A program made the position numbers and the translations under genes. This document shows positions 8,163 to 15,379 of a stretch of DNA of 40,156 bases, piece after piece (the stretch's first letter is position 1; the number at the start of each line of letters is the position of its first letter). The notes beneath the pieces were generated by a model that searched no databases, had not been told where the DNA came from, and saw only the letters and a program-made list of their open reading frames with translations. The DNA comes from Saccharofermentans sp. (GTDB lineage Bacteria; Bacillota; Clostridia; Saccharofermentanales; Saccharofermentanaceae), in assembly GCA_024683485.1 (NCBI GenBank), contig JAIKYD010000062.1, positions 1-40,156 of the forward strand. The letters are read 5' to 3'.

Positions 8163-9342
8163 CCTGAACACCCTCAATATGTGTCAGATAGAATCTTACA
8201 TAAACACTGTCAGGTACATGATAGGAAGCAACACCTGATTCTCCGTTAGACTTAAGAAACGTATCATTTACTGCATCACTTGCTTCGGTTATGTCGATAC
8301 CAAGCATCTTTTTGATCCGTTCGACCTCATCATCTATCTGGTTCCAGTATTCAATTGATGCCAACATGTCCCTGAATACCGGTTCCATCTCTGAAGTTGA
8401 AGCAAACTGAGGCACAACCTCACCTGTTGCTTCGGCTATTTCTTCAGTCACATAATATAGATTCCAGAATATCTCATAATAGCCTGCATATCTGAAATCC
8501 GCTCTCTCTGACGAGCAGCATGCCAGAGTAGCCAGAGTATTGCAGTCAGTCTCACTTGCATAACCTTTTGCATGACACAGTTCATGACATAACGTTATCG
8601 GATATTCATTTATGCTCATGTAATCGGTATTGATATTCACTTCAGCAAGGAAAGGATCGTACATGCCGACAATATGCGTATAGCTCCAATAGTGACTCAT
8701 TGACACGGGCTTGGCGCGGACATAATTCTGACTCAGCGGTATCTCATACTGCTTACTGAATGCATTAACGAGCGAACTGGCATATGAAGCCGAATTCTCA
8801 AAACTCTCCTTCATATGAGCCACACCGTTATAATCCTCTCCTAAGCGTTTTCTAGCTTCTGTCATTCCCGTATATGCCCATCTGAGAGCATTGCAGTAAT
8901 CTTCAAAAGTCAGTTCTTCTTCCGAGAGCTTTAACGCTTCCGTAACATGCGTTCTCCGGTAATTAATCCCGTGCATTGCCTGGAAACTTATGGCACCAAT
9001 CAATACCAGTATCAAAAGATTCCTGAATGACTTGTATAGGTAAGAAACAGCACCACGGCTTAATAGTTTTCTGATAAGTATCACAATCCAGACAATAAGA
9101 CCTATGGCAAACAATGGCACAAAACAGATAATGATATTCTCCGTTAATGAATACTGGAAAAACATGTTGATACTCTGCATCGGCGCAGAAATATACGGAA
9201 AGATGTTTGTACAGTAATAGTCTGCAGCATCGCGCGGAATAAAAGCATTACAGATTATAGCGGCAATACACAACACCGGCAGGATCAAGACCGTTATGAT
9301 ATGAAGAGCCGTTCTTCTTTTTATTTTGCTCTCTATCTTCAT
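8155..9342 (-). CDS. DUF3810 family membrane zinc metalloprotease-like protein
   Basis: 395 residues. Three hydrophobic stretches occur at about 13-33, 70-95 and 107-123, followed by a large soluble region. The HExxH motif HELCH lies at residues 253-257, followed by AKGYASETDCN, where Glu264 could be the third zinc ligand. This arrangement is typical of DUF3810, a putative membrane peptidase family. The substrate is unknown. The ATG overlaps the previous stop as ATGA, with no strong ribosome binding site, suggesting translational coupling. Confidence 0.8.
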   Translation of the reverse strand: MKIESKIKRRTALHIITVLILPVLCIAAIICNAFIPRDAADYYCTNIFPYISAPMQSINMFFQYSLTENIIICFVPLFAIGLIVWIVILIRKLLSRGAVSYLYKSFRNLLILVLIGAISFQAMHGINYRRTHVTEALKLSEEELTFEDYCNALRWAYTGMTEARKRLGEDYNGVAHMKESFENSASYASSLVNAFSKQYEIPLSQNYVRAKPVSMSHYWSYTHIVGMYDPFLAEVNINTDYMSINEYPITLCHELCHAKGYASETDCNTLATLACCSSERADFRYAGYYEIFWNLYYVTEEIAEATGEVVPQFASTSEMEPVFRDMLASIEYWNQIDDEVERIKKMLGIDITEASDAVNDTFLKSNGESGVASYHVPDSVYVRFYLTHIEGVQDV

Positions 9343-10127
9343 TTCAGATTTCTTATCAGCATAAAGATCAGATACAGAACAGCATATACAACAGGCTGAT
9401 GAACCAGATATATGATAAGGGAATGTCTTCCTATGAATTCAACCGGCCTGGATAGCGCCGTTATAACTTTTCCCCTGCCTGCAAACAATGTCTTCTTGTC
9501 CTTGTAACAAACTCTTCCGATTACGCATCCGATCAGAAAGACTCCGAGCCACGGAAACAGCGGCATATAGTCAGCCATCCACGGAGAACCTGATATCTCA
9601 AATCCTACCGGCAGGAAAATAAGGGAATCTGTGGAATAGTCCATATAATGAATATCACATCCGCAAATGACTATATAGAGACCAGCAAGTCCCATGATCA
9701 TATTGATCACATTGGGATTTGCTTTTATTTTCTTCTCGATATACGAGATCAGTGCATACAGGAATATTCCGCATGTAAGAACTGCCAGTACATTGAATAG
9801 TATCAGGCATTCTATGCCCAAAAATGTAGTAACTATATATGTTCCAATAACCAGGGCAAGCGTAGCCGCAAGAAGCTTCAGTCCCCTTTTTACGTTGTTG
9901 CGCGAAAATGTACAGCATATTCCCGACACGCTTACAAAAAGAACAACTATTATAGGATGAACAAAAGACCAGAACCAGCCTTTCTCAAGATATGAGAAAA
10001 CATCAACCCTGAACTCGTATCTAACATCCCACGACAGATGCATAAAGAGCATCATGAGCAGTGCTATGCCTCTTAACAGATCAAGCTCCCATGCGCGGTC
10101 TTTAGACAAATGCTTCTTACCGCTCAC
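9339..10127 (-). CDS. HGSNAT/DUF1624-like membrane acyltransferase
   Basis: 262 residues from the GTG at 10125-10127, which overlaps the coaW stop as GTGA and has GGAAGG just upstream. A longer frame from TTG at 10154 would run inside coaW and is less likely. After a short basic N-terminus, WELDLLRGIALLMMLFMHLSWD (split here as ELDLLRGIALL and MLFMHLSWD) is the family hallmark of the heparan-alpha-glucosaminide N-acetyltransferase catalytic domain. About seven membrane helices follow, and the C-terminus has GRHSLIIYLVHQPVVY, another acyltransferase-3-like hallmark. It probably acetylates a cell-surface or periplasm-facing molecule, but the acceptor is unknown. Confidence 0.8.
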   Translation of the reverse strand: MSGKKHLSKDRAWELDLLRGIALLMMLFMHLSWDVRYEFRVDVFSYLEKGWFWSFVHPIIVVLFVSVSGICCTFSRNNVKRGLKLLAATLALVIGTYIVTTFLGIECLILFNVLAVLTCGIFLYALISYIEKKIKANPNVINMIMGLAGLYIVICGCDIHYMDYSTDSLIFLPVGFEISGSPWMADYMPLFPWLGVFLIGCVIGRVCYKDKKTLFAGRGKVITALSRPVEFIGRHSLIIYLVHQPVVYAVLYLIFMLIRNLK

Positions 10128-10951
10128 TTGCCTTCCTGCCCTTCTGCAAGACAACTACCCAACGCGGTTGCATAAACAGCATTCTCGGGAACGATCATAT
10201 TCACGCCATAAAGATCTTCAAAAGGAAGCAGATATTGCTTGCATTCCTTAAGGTCAGTCAGCTGTCCGGTAAACACTATATCTTTAAGACTGCATTGTCT
10301 GGATGCCATAACAGCTACTGTTCCTACAGCCTGGTAAACAAGGTTAAAAACTCCGGCCAGCTTATCTTCTCTCGACAGGTCATCAGCAGCCTTGCCAAAA
10401 TTAGATGCAGTTACATTCATCGGAAGTCCTGTAACCCCTGTCTTTGTAATATCACCGATCGTAAGATCACACTTTAAGACATCACCTGAAGTAGCAATAT
10501 CGGAAAGTTTTAAAGCATCCGCGGTTCCAGTGAGTGCAAGTCCCAGCCCAACCAATGTACCGCCACCTACACCGGAACCGATAATATGCCTTACGCTGTC
10601 CCTGGTTGCCTCAAGATAAGCAGTGCCAGTACCCATGCTTACAACGATTGCATGTTCCAATCCGGACAGATACAATCCTCCAAGTCCGGTCGCTTTGAAT
10701 TCTTCAACAATAACGGTTTTAATTCCGAGGATCGGAGCCTGCGGGAATCCTGAACCGACTCCTGTTATATTTATCTGTTCAATATCATTAACAGATATCG
10801 AATGATCATTTATTAATTTTCCAACAGCACCAAAAGCCGATGTAACAGGATCTGCAGCCTTAACTATTTCTCCGGCTATAAGTTTGCCATCCTGCATTCC
10901 GACAATCTTGGTGGTGCTGCCGCCTATATCCAAACCAACTTTTATCCTCAT
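10124..10951 (-). CDS. coaW: Type II pantothenate kinase
   Basis: 275 residues from the ATG at 10951, preceded by GGAAG at 8 nt. Upstream in-frame TTG (10978) and ATG (10966) codons lack a spaced ribosome binding site. The N-terminal phosphate loop is GLDIGGSTTKIV (residues 6-17). VSMGTGTAYLEA and the glycine-rich IGSGVGGGTLVGLG follow, as expected for the ASKHA fold of eukaryotic-like/staphylococcal CoaW. It phosphorylates pantothenate in the first step of CoA synthesis and is usually feedback-insensitive to CoA. It is first in a four-gene overlapped operon with a candidate promoter at 11005-11034. Confidence 0.92.
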   Translation of the reverse strand: MRIKVGLDIGGSTTKIVGMQDGKLIAGEIVKAADPVTSAFGAVGKLINDHSISVNDIEQINITGVGSGFPQAPILGIKTVIVEEFKATGLGGLYLSGLEHAIVVSMGTGTAYLEATRDSVRHIIGSGVGGGTLVGLGLALTGTADALKLSDIATSGDVLKCDLTIGDITKTGVTGLPMNVTASNFGKAADDLSREDKLAGVFNLVYQAVGTVAVMASRQCSLKDIVFTGQLTDLKECKQYLLPFEDLYGVNMIVPENAVYATALGSCLAEGQEGK

Positions 10952-11004
10952 AGCATTATCTTCCATTCTTTTCCACAAATAATCTGCTTAATACTACTCA
11001 AGCA

Positions 11005-11034
11005 ATTCTATCAAATTAAAAGTCAAATATACAA
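11005..11034 (-). promoter_or_regulatory. Candidate promoter of the coaW-hemZ operon
   Basis: Minus-strand TTGTAT (11029-11034), an 18-bp spacer and TAGAAT (11005-11010). Other weaker hexamer pairs exist in this AT-rich gap, so the assignment is tentative. Confidence 0.4.
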
Positions 11035-11066
11035 TCTTGATACAGGCTTAAGTTAACTTACAGAAT

Positions 11067-11095
11067 AAAAAACTCTGCGGTATAATCCGCAGAGT
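11067..11095 (-). terminator. Strong terminator ending the pilin operon
   Basis: Read on the minus strand: perfect 9-bp stem ACTCTGCGG / CCGCAGAGT (11087-11095 and 11072-11080), loop ATTATA, followed by a six-T run. It lies 29 nt after the last pilin stop. Confidence 0.9.
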
Positions 11096-11123
11096 CCAAA
11101 TTATCAAATAAAATTTTTTTACA

Positions 11124-11858
11124 TCAGGCAGGTGAACCATAGTTGAAAGTAATTTGCGATTTAAAGCCTTGGTTATCAGTACCTTCAACAATAGCTTTAA
11201 TACAATCGTATTGTGTATCGCTGTAATGATATACATTTTTAAAAGTATCTTCAGTCATATCTAATCCAGAAAGAGTAACTGATCTGCCATTAACTTCCTC
11301 AAATTCTGCTATTTGTTTGAATCTTGGAAGCCAAAAACTGCCGGCATAACCGTAAACAAAATCACTGTCATCCGAATTCTCTGTAATAAAAATACGATAA
11401 CTGACTGACTTATTACCTGCATCCATATCTGATGGGTCACCATCAAATTTATAGAACATACGAATACACCACTTATATGGAGTATTAGCATTGCCAATAT
11501 TATTCGGAGTAAATGCCGGAATTACAGCTGAATGATCAGGATCGATGCAAAGCGTAGGTATTGTTGTATCATCATTTACAGGATCGCTAACATACCAAGT
11601 CAATTTTCTTGAAGATCCAAATGTATCAGCTAATGAATCTGAAGGTATACGTGTATACTTTATGAAAGAATTCTCAAATCCTGTGGCATACAATAAAGCA
11701 TAATCAGCTGTATCATCTATGTCGTAAGTTGCAATAAACATATTAGAAATTGAAGCGCATAATCCGAGAACTACTCCGCCAATGATAACAATAATGCCAA
11801 TTGACAAAACCATCTCGAGTAAGGTAAATCCTTTTTTGCATTTTTTTATTCTATTCAT
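11124..11858 (-). CDS. Type IV pilin-like minor (pseudo)pilin, 244 aa
   Basis: The leader MNRIKKCKKG ends at the processing site KKG|FTLLE, with Glu at mature position 5, then a hydrophobic helix to about residue 38. The remaining 200 residues are a polar C-terminal domain with few Cys and many Asp/Tyr/Ser, longer than the core pilins here, as expected for a minor pilin at the tip. GGAGG lies 10 nt before the ATG. It is the last of three consecutive minor-pilin genes (51-nt gap upstream) and is followed by the strong terminator. It needs a prepilin peptidase, which is not in this window. Confidence 0.85.
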   Translation of the reverse strand: MNRIKKCKKGFTLLEMVLSIGIIVIIGGVVLGLCASISNMFIATYDIDDTADYALLYATGFENSFIKYTRIPSDSLADTFGSSRKLTWYVSDPVNDDTTIPTLCIDPDHSAVIPAFTPNNIGNANTPYKWCIRMFYKFDGDPSDMDAGNKSVSYRIFITENSDDSDFVYGYAGSFWLPRFKQIAEFEEVNGRSVTLSGLDMTEDTFKNVYHYSDTQYDCIKAIVEGTDNQGFKSQITFNYGSPA

Positions 11859-11909
11859 AAAATATGCCTCCGCATCCTATATATAAAGAAAATATCCTAT
11901 ACTGGGCGT

Positions 11910-12515
11910 TCAATCACCAATTTGTGGCTTCCACGAATCATCAGAAAAATCTGTTTTCTCACTATCAACTGACCAATAATATTTATCTTCCTGCTTATCA
12001 TGAACTACGATTATCTGACCTAAAGTATCCTCAGGATCACCGTTGGGGTTATAACAATAAGTCGGATAATATTTGAAAATAGTTCTGTTGTCAGAAAATT
12101 GATTCTGGTCTTCAGAAGGAGCAAAACGGCCATCTGCGAAATTCAATTCAAGGGGAACGGTACCGCTAAGATCAGCCTTTTTACTTGTAATTACAGGCAC
12201 CGCAAAAGGACCAATAGAAAAATCACCTTGTGGCTTAAATGTTAGCGTATCAGTTTCCGCATCATCTTCGATAGCTTCATATGCAGATAATTCTCTATCC
12301 GGTTTAGTTAAATTACTCCAATCAGCAATTTGCTGTGTGCAAATATCAGTATTCTTCGCTCCGGACTTGCTATATACAGAAGTCTGATAAGAATAAGCTA
12401 TAGCAGCTATAAAACCATTTATCAACATTGACGATACGACAAATAGAATGAATATAGCAAGAATAGTCTCTACAAGAGTAAAACCTTTGCGGTTAATTTT
12501 TCTCATAACTTTCAT
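11910..12515 (-). CDS. Type IV pilin-like minor (pseudo)pilin, 201 aa
   Basis: The start is the ATG at 12513-12515, with GGGAGA 6 nt upstream. A longer open frame to 12590 has no ribosome binding site and overlaps the preceding pilin. The leader MKVMRKINRKG is cut before FTLVE, with Glu5 present, followed by the helix TILAIFILFVVSSMLINGFIAAI. The C-terminal domain is polar, with segments such as TYCYNPNGDP. It probably acts as an assembly-initiating or tip-associated minor pilin. It lies 22 nt after the 74-aa pilin gene, in one operon. Confidence 0.85.
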   Translation of the reverse strand: MKVMRKINRKGFTLVETILAIFILFVVSSMLINGFIAAIAYSYQTSVYSKSGAKNTDICTQQIADWSNLTKPDRELSAYEAIEDDAETDTLTFKPQGDFSIGPFAVPVITSKKADLSGTVPLELNFADGRFAPSEDQNQFSDNRTIFKYYPTYCYNPNGDPEDTLGQIIVVHDKQEDKYYWSVDSEKTDFSDDSWKPQIGD

Positions 12516-12537
12516 ATTATATCTCCCTGTTATCCTG

Positions 12538-12762
12538 TCAGAAGTCGTATTTTGACAGTTGTACTTCTTTATTCCGGATGTTACTCTCAAGCTGATCTGA
12601 ACCGCTGGTTACGGCACTATCTGCATTGCTTGCTGTGTTCATCAGATCAGTAATACCCATAAAGACAGTGGCCGCAAGAATTACAATAATTCCAATTACG
12701 AGTACTATCTCAACAAGCGTATATGCATGTTTGGAACCAAATCTTTTACTTATCTTGCGCAT
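12538..12762 (-). CDS. Very short type IV pilin with an unusual A|Y cleavage site
   Basis: 74 residues. The basic leader MRKISKRFGSKHA is followed by YTLVEIVLVIGIIVILAA, so the predicted cut is Ala|Tyr rather than the usual Gly|Phe. Glu5 is kept. The mature form would be only 61 residues: one long helix plus a short polar tail, with no globular C-terminal domain. The first 18 mature residues differ from the upstream 76-aa pilin at three positions, so the two are paralogues. GGGAGGG lies 4-5 nt before the ATG. It is the first gene of the minor-pilin operon, transcribed from the promoter at 12803-12830. Confidence 0.85.
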   Translation of the reverse strand: MRKISKRFGSKHAYTLVEIVLVIGIIVILAATVFMGITDLMNTASNADSAVTSGSDQLESNIRNKEVQLSKYDF

Positions 12763-12802
12763 ATAACCCTCCCAAAATAGCGGATCCTATTCGTATATAT
12801 GT

Positions 12803-12830
12803 ATTATACTTTGTTGTTGGAAAAATTCAA
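12803..12830 (-). promoter_or_regulatory. Promoter of the minor-pilin operon
   Basis: Minus-strand TTGAAT (12825-12830), a 16-bp spacer and TATAAT (12803-12808). Predicted start is near 12796, giving a leader of about 34 nt to the ATG at 12762. Confidence 0.7.
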
Positions 12831-12834
12831 CAAC
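12813..12834. promoter_or_regulatory. Inverted repeat over the -35 of the minor-pilin promoter
   Basis: GTTGTTG (12813-12819) and CAACAAC (12828-12834) form a perfect 7-bp dyad with an 8-bp spacer. It covers the -35 hexamer and most of the promoter spacer, a usual place for a repressor operator. Confidence 0.45.
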
Positions 12835-12843
12835 TTTATTAAT

Positions 12844-12873
12844 AATTTGTTAAAATTTGTCACGATTTGTTAA
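12844..12873. repeat. Three tandem 10-bp repeats upstream of the minor-pilin promoter
   Basis: On the plus strand the units are AATTTGTTAA (12844-12853), AATTTGTCAC (12854-12863) and GATTTGTTAA (12864-12873), with no gaps. The period is close to one DNA helical turn, so all copies face the same side. The middle copy starts 23 bp beyond the -35 hexamer. Confidence 0.75.
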
Positions 12874-12876
12874 CAA
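12867..12876. promoter_or_regulatory. Palindrome TTGTTAACAA, copy 1
   Basis: Perfect 10-bp palindrome overlapping the outer tandem repeat, 36 bp upstream of the -35 of the minor-pilin promoter. The same palindrome occurs 37 bp upstream of the -35 of the PilX-like gene (26452-26461). Confidence 0.5.
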
Positions 12877-13010
12877 GTGACTTATATTGATCCAGAAATA
12901 CAACTACGCAATTCAGACACAAAACTATGCCGGTGTTTTCTTTATGCCTATTACCTCTTTATATTTGAATTAAGTCAATATGAATCAAGTGATGTGCTTT
13001 ACATAATTAA

Positions 13011-13040
13011 CAGGGGCTGTCTCAATTGAGACAACCCCTG
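13011..13040 (-). terminator. Strong hairpin after the major-type pilin (terminator or mRNA stabiliser)
   Basis: Arms CAGGGGCTGTCTC (13011-13023) and GAGACAACCCCTG (13028-13040) pair over 13 bp with one wobble and an AATT loop. On the minus strand only TTAATT follows, so it is a weak intrinsic terminator. It may instead protect the 3' end of the pilin mRNA or attenuate read-through to the minor pilins. Confidence 0.65.
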
Positions 13041-13075
13041 CAAACTACTTAATCGTTAGATCAGTTTAGCTGATA

Positions 13076-13306
13076 TTAGCTATTAGCATCATTAAACAAG
13101 CTGAATCCGATTCTGCTATTTACATCCTGCTCAGCCTTATTTGTAGCTGAGTTGTGCTGTGAGATAGAATCTGCTGCTGCGTTAGCTGCTGCGAGATACT
13201 TACCAACACCGAAGAGCAGGATAGCTGCAAGGATAACGATGATAGCAATAACGAGTACCATTTCTACGAGGGTGAAACCCTTCTTAGACTTCTGAATCTT
13301 CTTCAT
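13076..13306 (-). CDS. Major-type short type IV pilin
   Basis: 76 residues. The leader MKKIQKSKKG is cut before FTLVEMVLVIAIIVILAA, with Glu5 present. The mature protein is 66 residues: one hydrophobic helix (about 1-30) and a polar, possibly helical tail rich in Asn, Ala and Ser, without cysteine. Aromatics fall at mature positions 1, 22, 27, 58 and 61. The gene has its own near-consensus promoter, a strong AGGAGG site and a stable hairpin at its 3' end, all expected for an abundant subunit. It lies between pilO-like and the minor pilins. It is much shorter than typical type IVa pilins (about 120-160), so the call as main subunit rests on expression signals and position. Confidence 0.85.
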   Translation of the reverse strand: MKKIQKSKKGFTLVEMVLVIAIIVILAAILLFGVGKYLAAANAAADSISQHNSATNKAEQDVNSRIGFSLFNDANS

Positions 13307-13344
13307 TTTAGATTCCTCCTGTAAGTTTTTGAGTTTGTAGCCTG

Positions 13345-13373
13345 ATTATACAGACTGTTTTGAAAAAATGCAA
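13345..13373 (-). promoter_or_regulatory. Promoter of the major-type pilin
   Basis: Minus-strand TTGCAT (13368-13373), a 17-bp spacer and a perfect TATAAT (13345-13350). Start is expected near 13338, with a short leader of about 32 nt. A/T tracts upstream could act as an UP element. Confidence 0.75.
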
Positions 13374-13376
13374 TAG

Positions 13377-13406
13377 TTTTTTCAAAGTTTTTCAAAATTT
13401 TGTCAC
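13377..13406. repeat. Phased 10-bp A/T-tract repeats upstream of the pilin promoter
   Basis: Plus-strand units TTTTTTCAAA (13377-13386), GTTTTTCAAA (13387-13396) and ATTTTGTCAC (13397-13406) lie in tandem. The outer unit matches the AATTTGTCAC unit of the minor-pilin promoter at 9 of 10 positions and begins at the same distance (23 bp) from the -35. Confidence 0.6.
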
Positions 13407-13421
13407 AATTTCCATTTTTTC

Positions 13422-14408
13422 TTACTGGGCAGGTGCCGGTGTAGGTGTTGGAGTTGTTTCAGCCTCAAAACCGATAAGAGTCTTGATATCTCCAGCTTCA
13501 GCAAGCTGCTGATCAAACAAAGCAGTAGCCCAATAAGCTGCAAACGGCTTGGAACCAGCACCCATGTTCAAATTGATAACACCATACCAGAGACTGTTCT
13601 TGTTGTCACAAACATATGGGAATCCGATGAATCCGCCCTTTGTATCAACATTAGTATCACCACACCAGTATGTATAAGCCAGTTGTCTATCGTCTTCTGA
13701 TATTCTGTTCGTAAGACTTGTACCGTAGAAATTGATCGTAGCAGAAAGTGTCATTATACCGCCAGTCTCAACTACATTAAAGTTATCAACTTTGATGCAA
13801 TTAGAATCCTCTGCGCTTATCTTCTTAAGAGCTGAAATAAATTCGTTATAACCGCGTCTCTTAGCATAATCTCCCTGACCCATCTTCTCGCTCAAATCGG
13901 CAATTGTCTCTGAAACGGGAACTTTTGCTTTAGGCGTAAAGTCAGGAGTACGGTTGTATTGTGTAACAGTATATCCGTCAGTTGAAGAATACTTAACTAT
14001 AACCTGCGTACATACAACACTATCAGGTGAAGAGCTTCCGTCCGGATAAGTAACCGATGCCATTGCTACATCATTAGTATCGACACTGATCAGGAAAGGA
14101 CAGCCAGCAGTTTCAAATACTTTGAGAACATACTGTTCCAGACACTCACTTTCAAGTTTGTCAATGAATGTTAACTCAATTTCAGAACACTGCTGCTGGA
14201 GAAGCTTGATTTCGGTCTCCATGCTTGCATTATTCTCTCTCAACTGATCAAGATATGCTTTTCTTTCCTGCAAAGTCTGTAACTCTTCCTGATATTCAGC
14301 ATACTTATTGTTGAGTGTTCTGATTCCGAAGAAATAACCAAGAACAACTATAATCAACAATGTGATTACATACATAAAGCCTTTTTCTCTAGCTGTAAGA
14401 TTATTCAT
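13422..14408 (-). CDS. pilO: PilO-like inner-membrane pilus assembly protein
   Basis: 328 residues. A short cytosolic N-terminus and one membrane helix (about 11-28, YVITLLIIVVLGYFFG) are followed by a coiled coil (about 33-80, rich in Glu/Leu/Gln) and an extracytoplasmic domain. This is the PilO/GspM architecture, and it lies directly after PilM- and PilN-type genes. PilO pairs with PilN to link the cytosolic PilM ring to the extracytoplasmic side. The last residues form a Thr/Pro tail (TPTPTPAPAQ), which is unusual for PilO. The symbol rests on topology and gene order rather than strong residue identity. GGGAGG precedes the ATG. Confidence 0.75.
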   Translation of the reverse strand: MNNLTAREKGFMYVITLLIIVVLGYFFGIRTLNNKYAEYQEELQTLQERKAYLDQLRENNASMETEIKLLQQQCSEIELTFIDKLESECLEQYVLKVFETAGCPFLISVDTNDVAMASVTYPDGSSSPDSVVCTQVIVKYSSTDGYTVTQYNRTPDFTPKAKVPVSETIADLSEKMGQGDYAKRRGYNEFISALKKISAEDSNCIKVDNFNVVETGGIMTLSATINFYGTSLTNRISEDDRQLAYTYWCGDTNVDTKGGFIGFPYVCDNKNSLWYGVINLNMGAGSKPFAAYWATALFDQQLAEAGDIKTLIGFEAETTPTPTPAPAQ

Positions 14409-14428
14409 TTATCATTTCCTCCCTTGAA

Positions 14429-15364
14429 TCAGCCTTCAGGTGCAGCCTGTGTTGCAGAATAATAGAATTTGATATCACTATTATCGCGAGCTACAGCCGT
14501 AAACTCGTCATTTGACTGAGCGACACTAAAGGATCCGCCTTCAACCAATTCTCCATCAACAGTAATCTTCGTGAGGTAATATGTTGTTCCTGCATATGTA
14601 TAAGTATTAATACCGCTTATAGCATAAGAATTACCAGCAACTACGTCTATTGTCTCAATACCGCCTAACGAAGTAGCATTTGCACCTTCACCCTCTGCAT
14701 AACGTGTAACAGAAATATGGAATGTGCTTACCAAAGCTCCTGAAATAGTAAACTTATAATAATTGTTAATTGCTTCAACCGTAGTTCCATCGATCAGATC
14801 TTCTAAAGCAGCTAAAGACTCCGCATCAACACGATCAGTCTTGATCTCAGGTCTTGCAGTGAATACATCATATGTATTGAGCATATTAACCATATCAACG
14901 GGACTGTAATATGTGAATGTATAACCACTCATATTAAGCTGCGAACTTGTAACAGTATAATCAGTTACAAAAGAATCACTGGGAATACACTTAGCAATAA
15001 CATCAGGCAGATCTGTCGGAGCCGGATCGATACGGTCAACATTCTTACGCATCTGTGTAAGTGCAAAATAGTAGTTCGTCATATCATTAAGCTTTTCTGT
15101 AAGCAATACAGCATCCTGTTCAAGTGAAGCATAATCAGGGCTGGCAAGTAATGCCTTCAGGTCATTTATCTGTCCCTTAATGATCTGGTTTCTGATAAAG
15201 AATGCAATAATTACAGTAAGTACTACAAACACTACCAAAACACCAACTGCAACGCCGTATCCAAGCATTCTTGCTGCTTTGGCCGCATTTGCTGTAAACT
15301 CGGCAAAAAAGTTCATATCCTTCTTTGCCAAAACTTTTTTGTTAATTCCGTTAGCCTTAGCCAT
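14429..15364 (-). CDS. pilN: PilN-like pilus assembly protein
   Basis: 311 residues. A basic cytosolic N-terminus of about 34 residues, where PilN normally binds PilM, is followed by one helix (about 35-57), a coiled coil (about 60-105) and an extracytoplasmic domain. The C-terminal 100 residues are Ser/Thr/Tyr-rich and probably beta-structured (AGTTYYLTKITVDGE). Gene order pilM-pilN-pilO and topology support the call, while sequence motifs are weak. AAGGAGGGG lies upstream of the ATG, and the gap from pilM is 15 nt, indicating one transcript. Confidence 0.75.
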   Translation of the reverse strand: MAKANGINKKVLAKKDMNFFAEFTANAAKAARMLGYGVAVGVLVVFVVLTVIIAFFIRNQIIKGQINDLKALLASPDYASLEQDAVLLTEKLNDMTNYYFALTQMRKNVDRIDPAPTDLPDVIAKCIPSDSFVTDYTVTSSQLNMSGYTFTYYSPVDMVNMLNTYDVFTARPEIKTDRVDAESLAALEDLIDGTTVEAINNYYKFTISGALVSTFHISVTRYAEGEGANATSLGGIETIDVVAGNSYAISGINTYTYAGTTYYLTKITVDGELVEGGSFSVAQSNDEFTAVARDNSDIKFYYSATQAAPEG

Positions 15365-15379
15365 AAATCAAACCCCTCC

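Larger units (their letters stand above)
12763..13075 (-). other. 313-bp regulatory gap between major-type and minor pilins
   Basis: No gene is visible here. The segment holds, in minus-strand order, a 13-bp hairpin just after the major-type pilin stop (13011-13040), an AT-rich stretch, the palindrome TTGTTAACAA (12867-12876), three tandem 10-bp repeats (12844-12873), a dyad over the -35 (12813-12834) and a promoter (12803-12830). Confidence 0.75.

Noticed and set aside
12844..12873. Tandem repeats as a possible CRISPR array or replication iterons
   Set aside because: Units are only 10 bp with no spacers and no cas or rep genes nearby; the position relative to a promoter fits regulation better.
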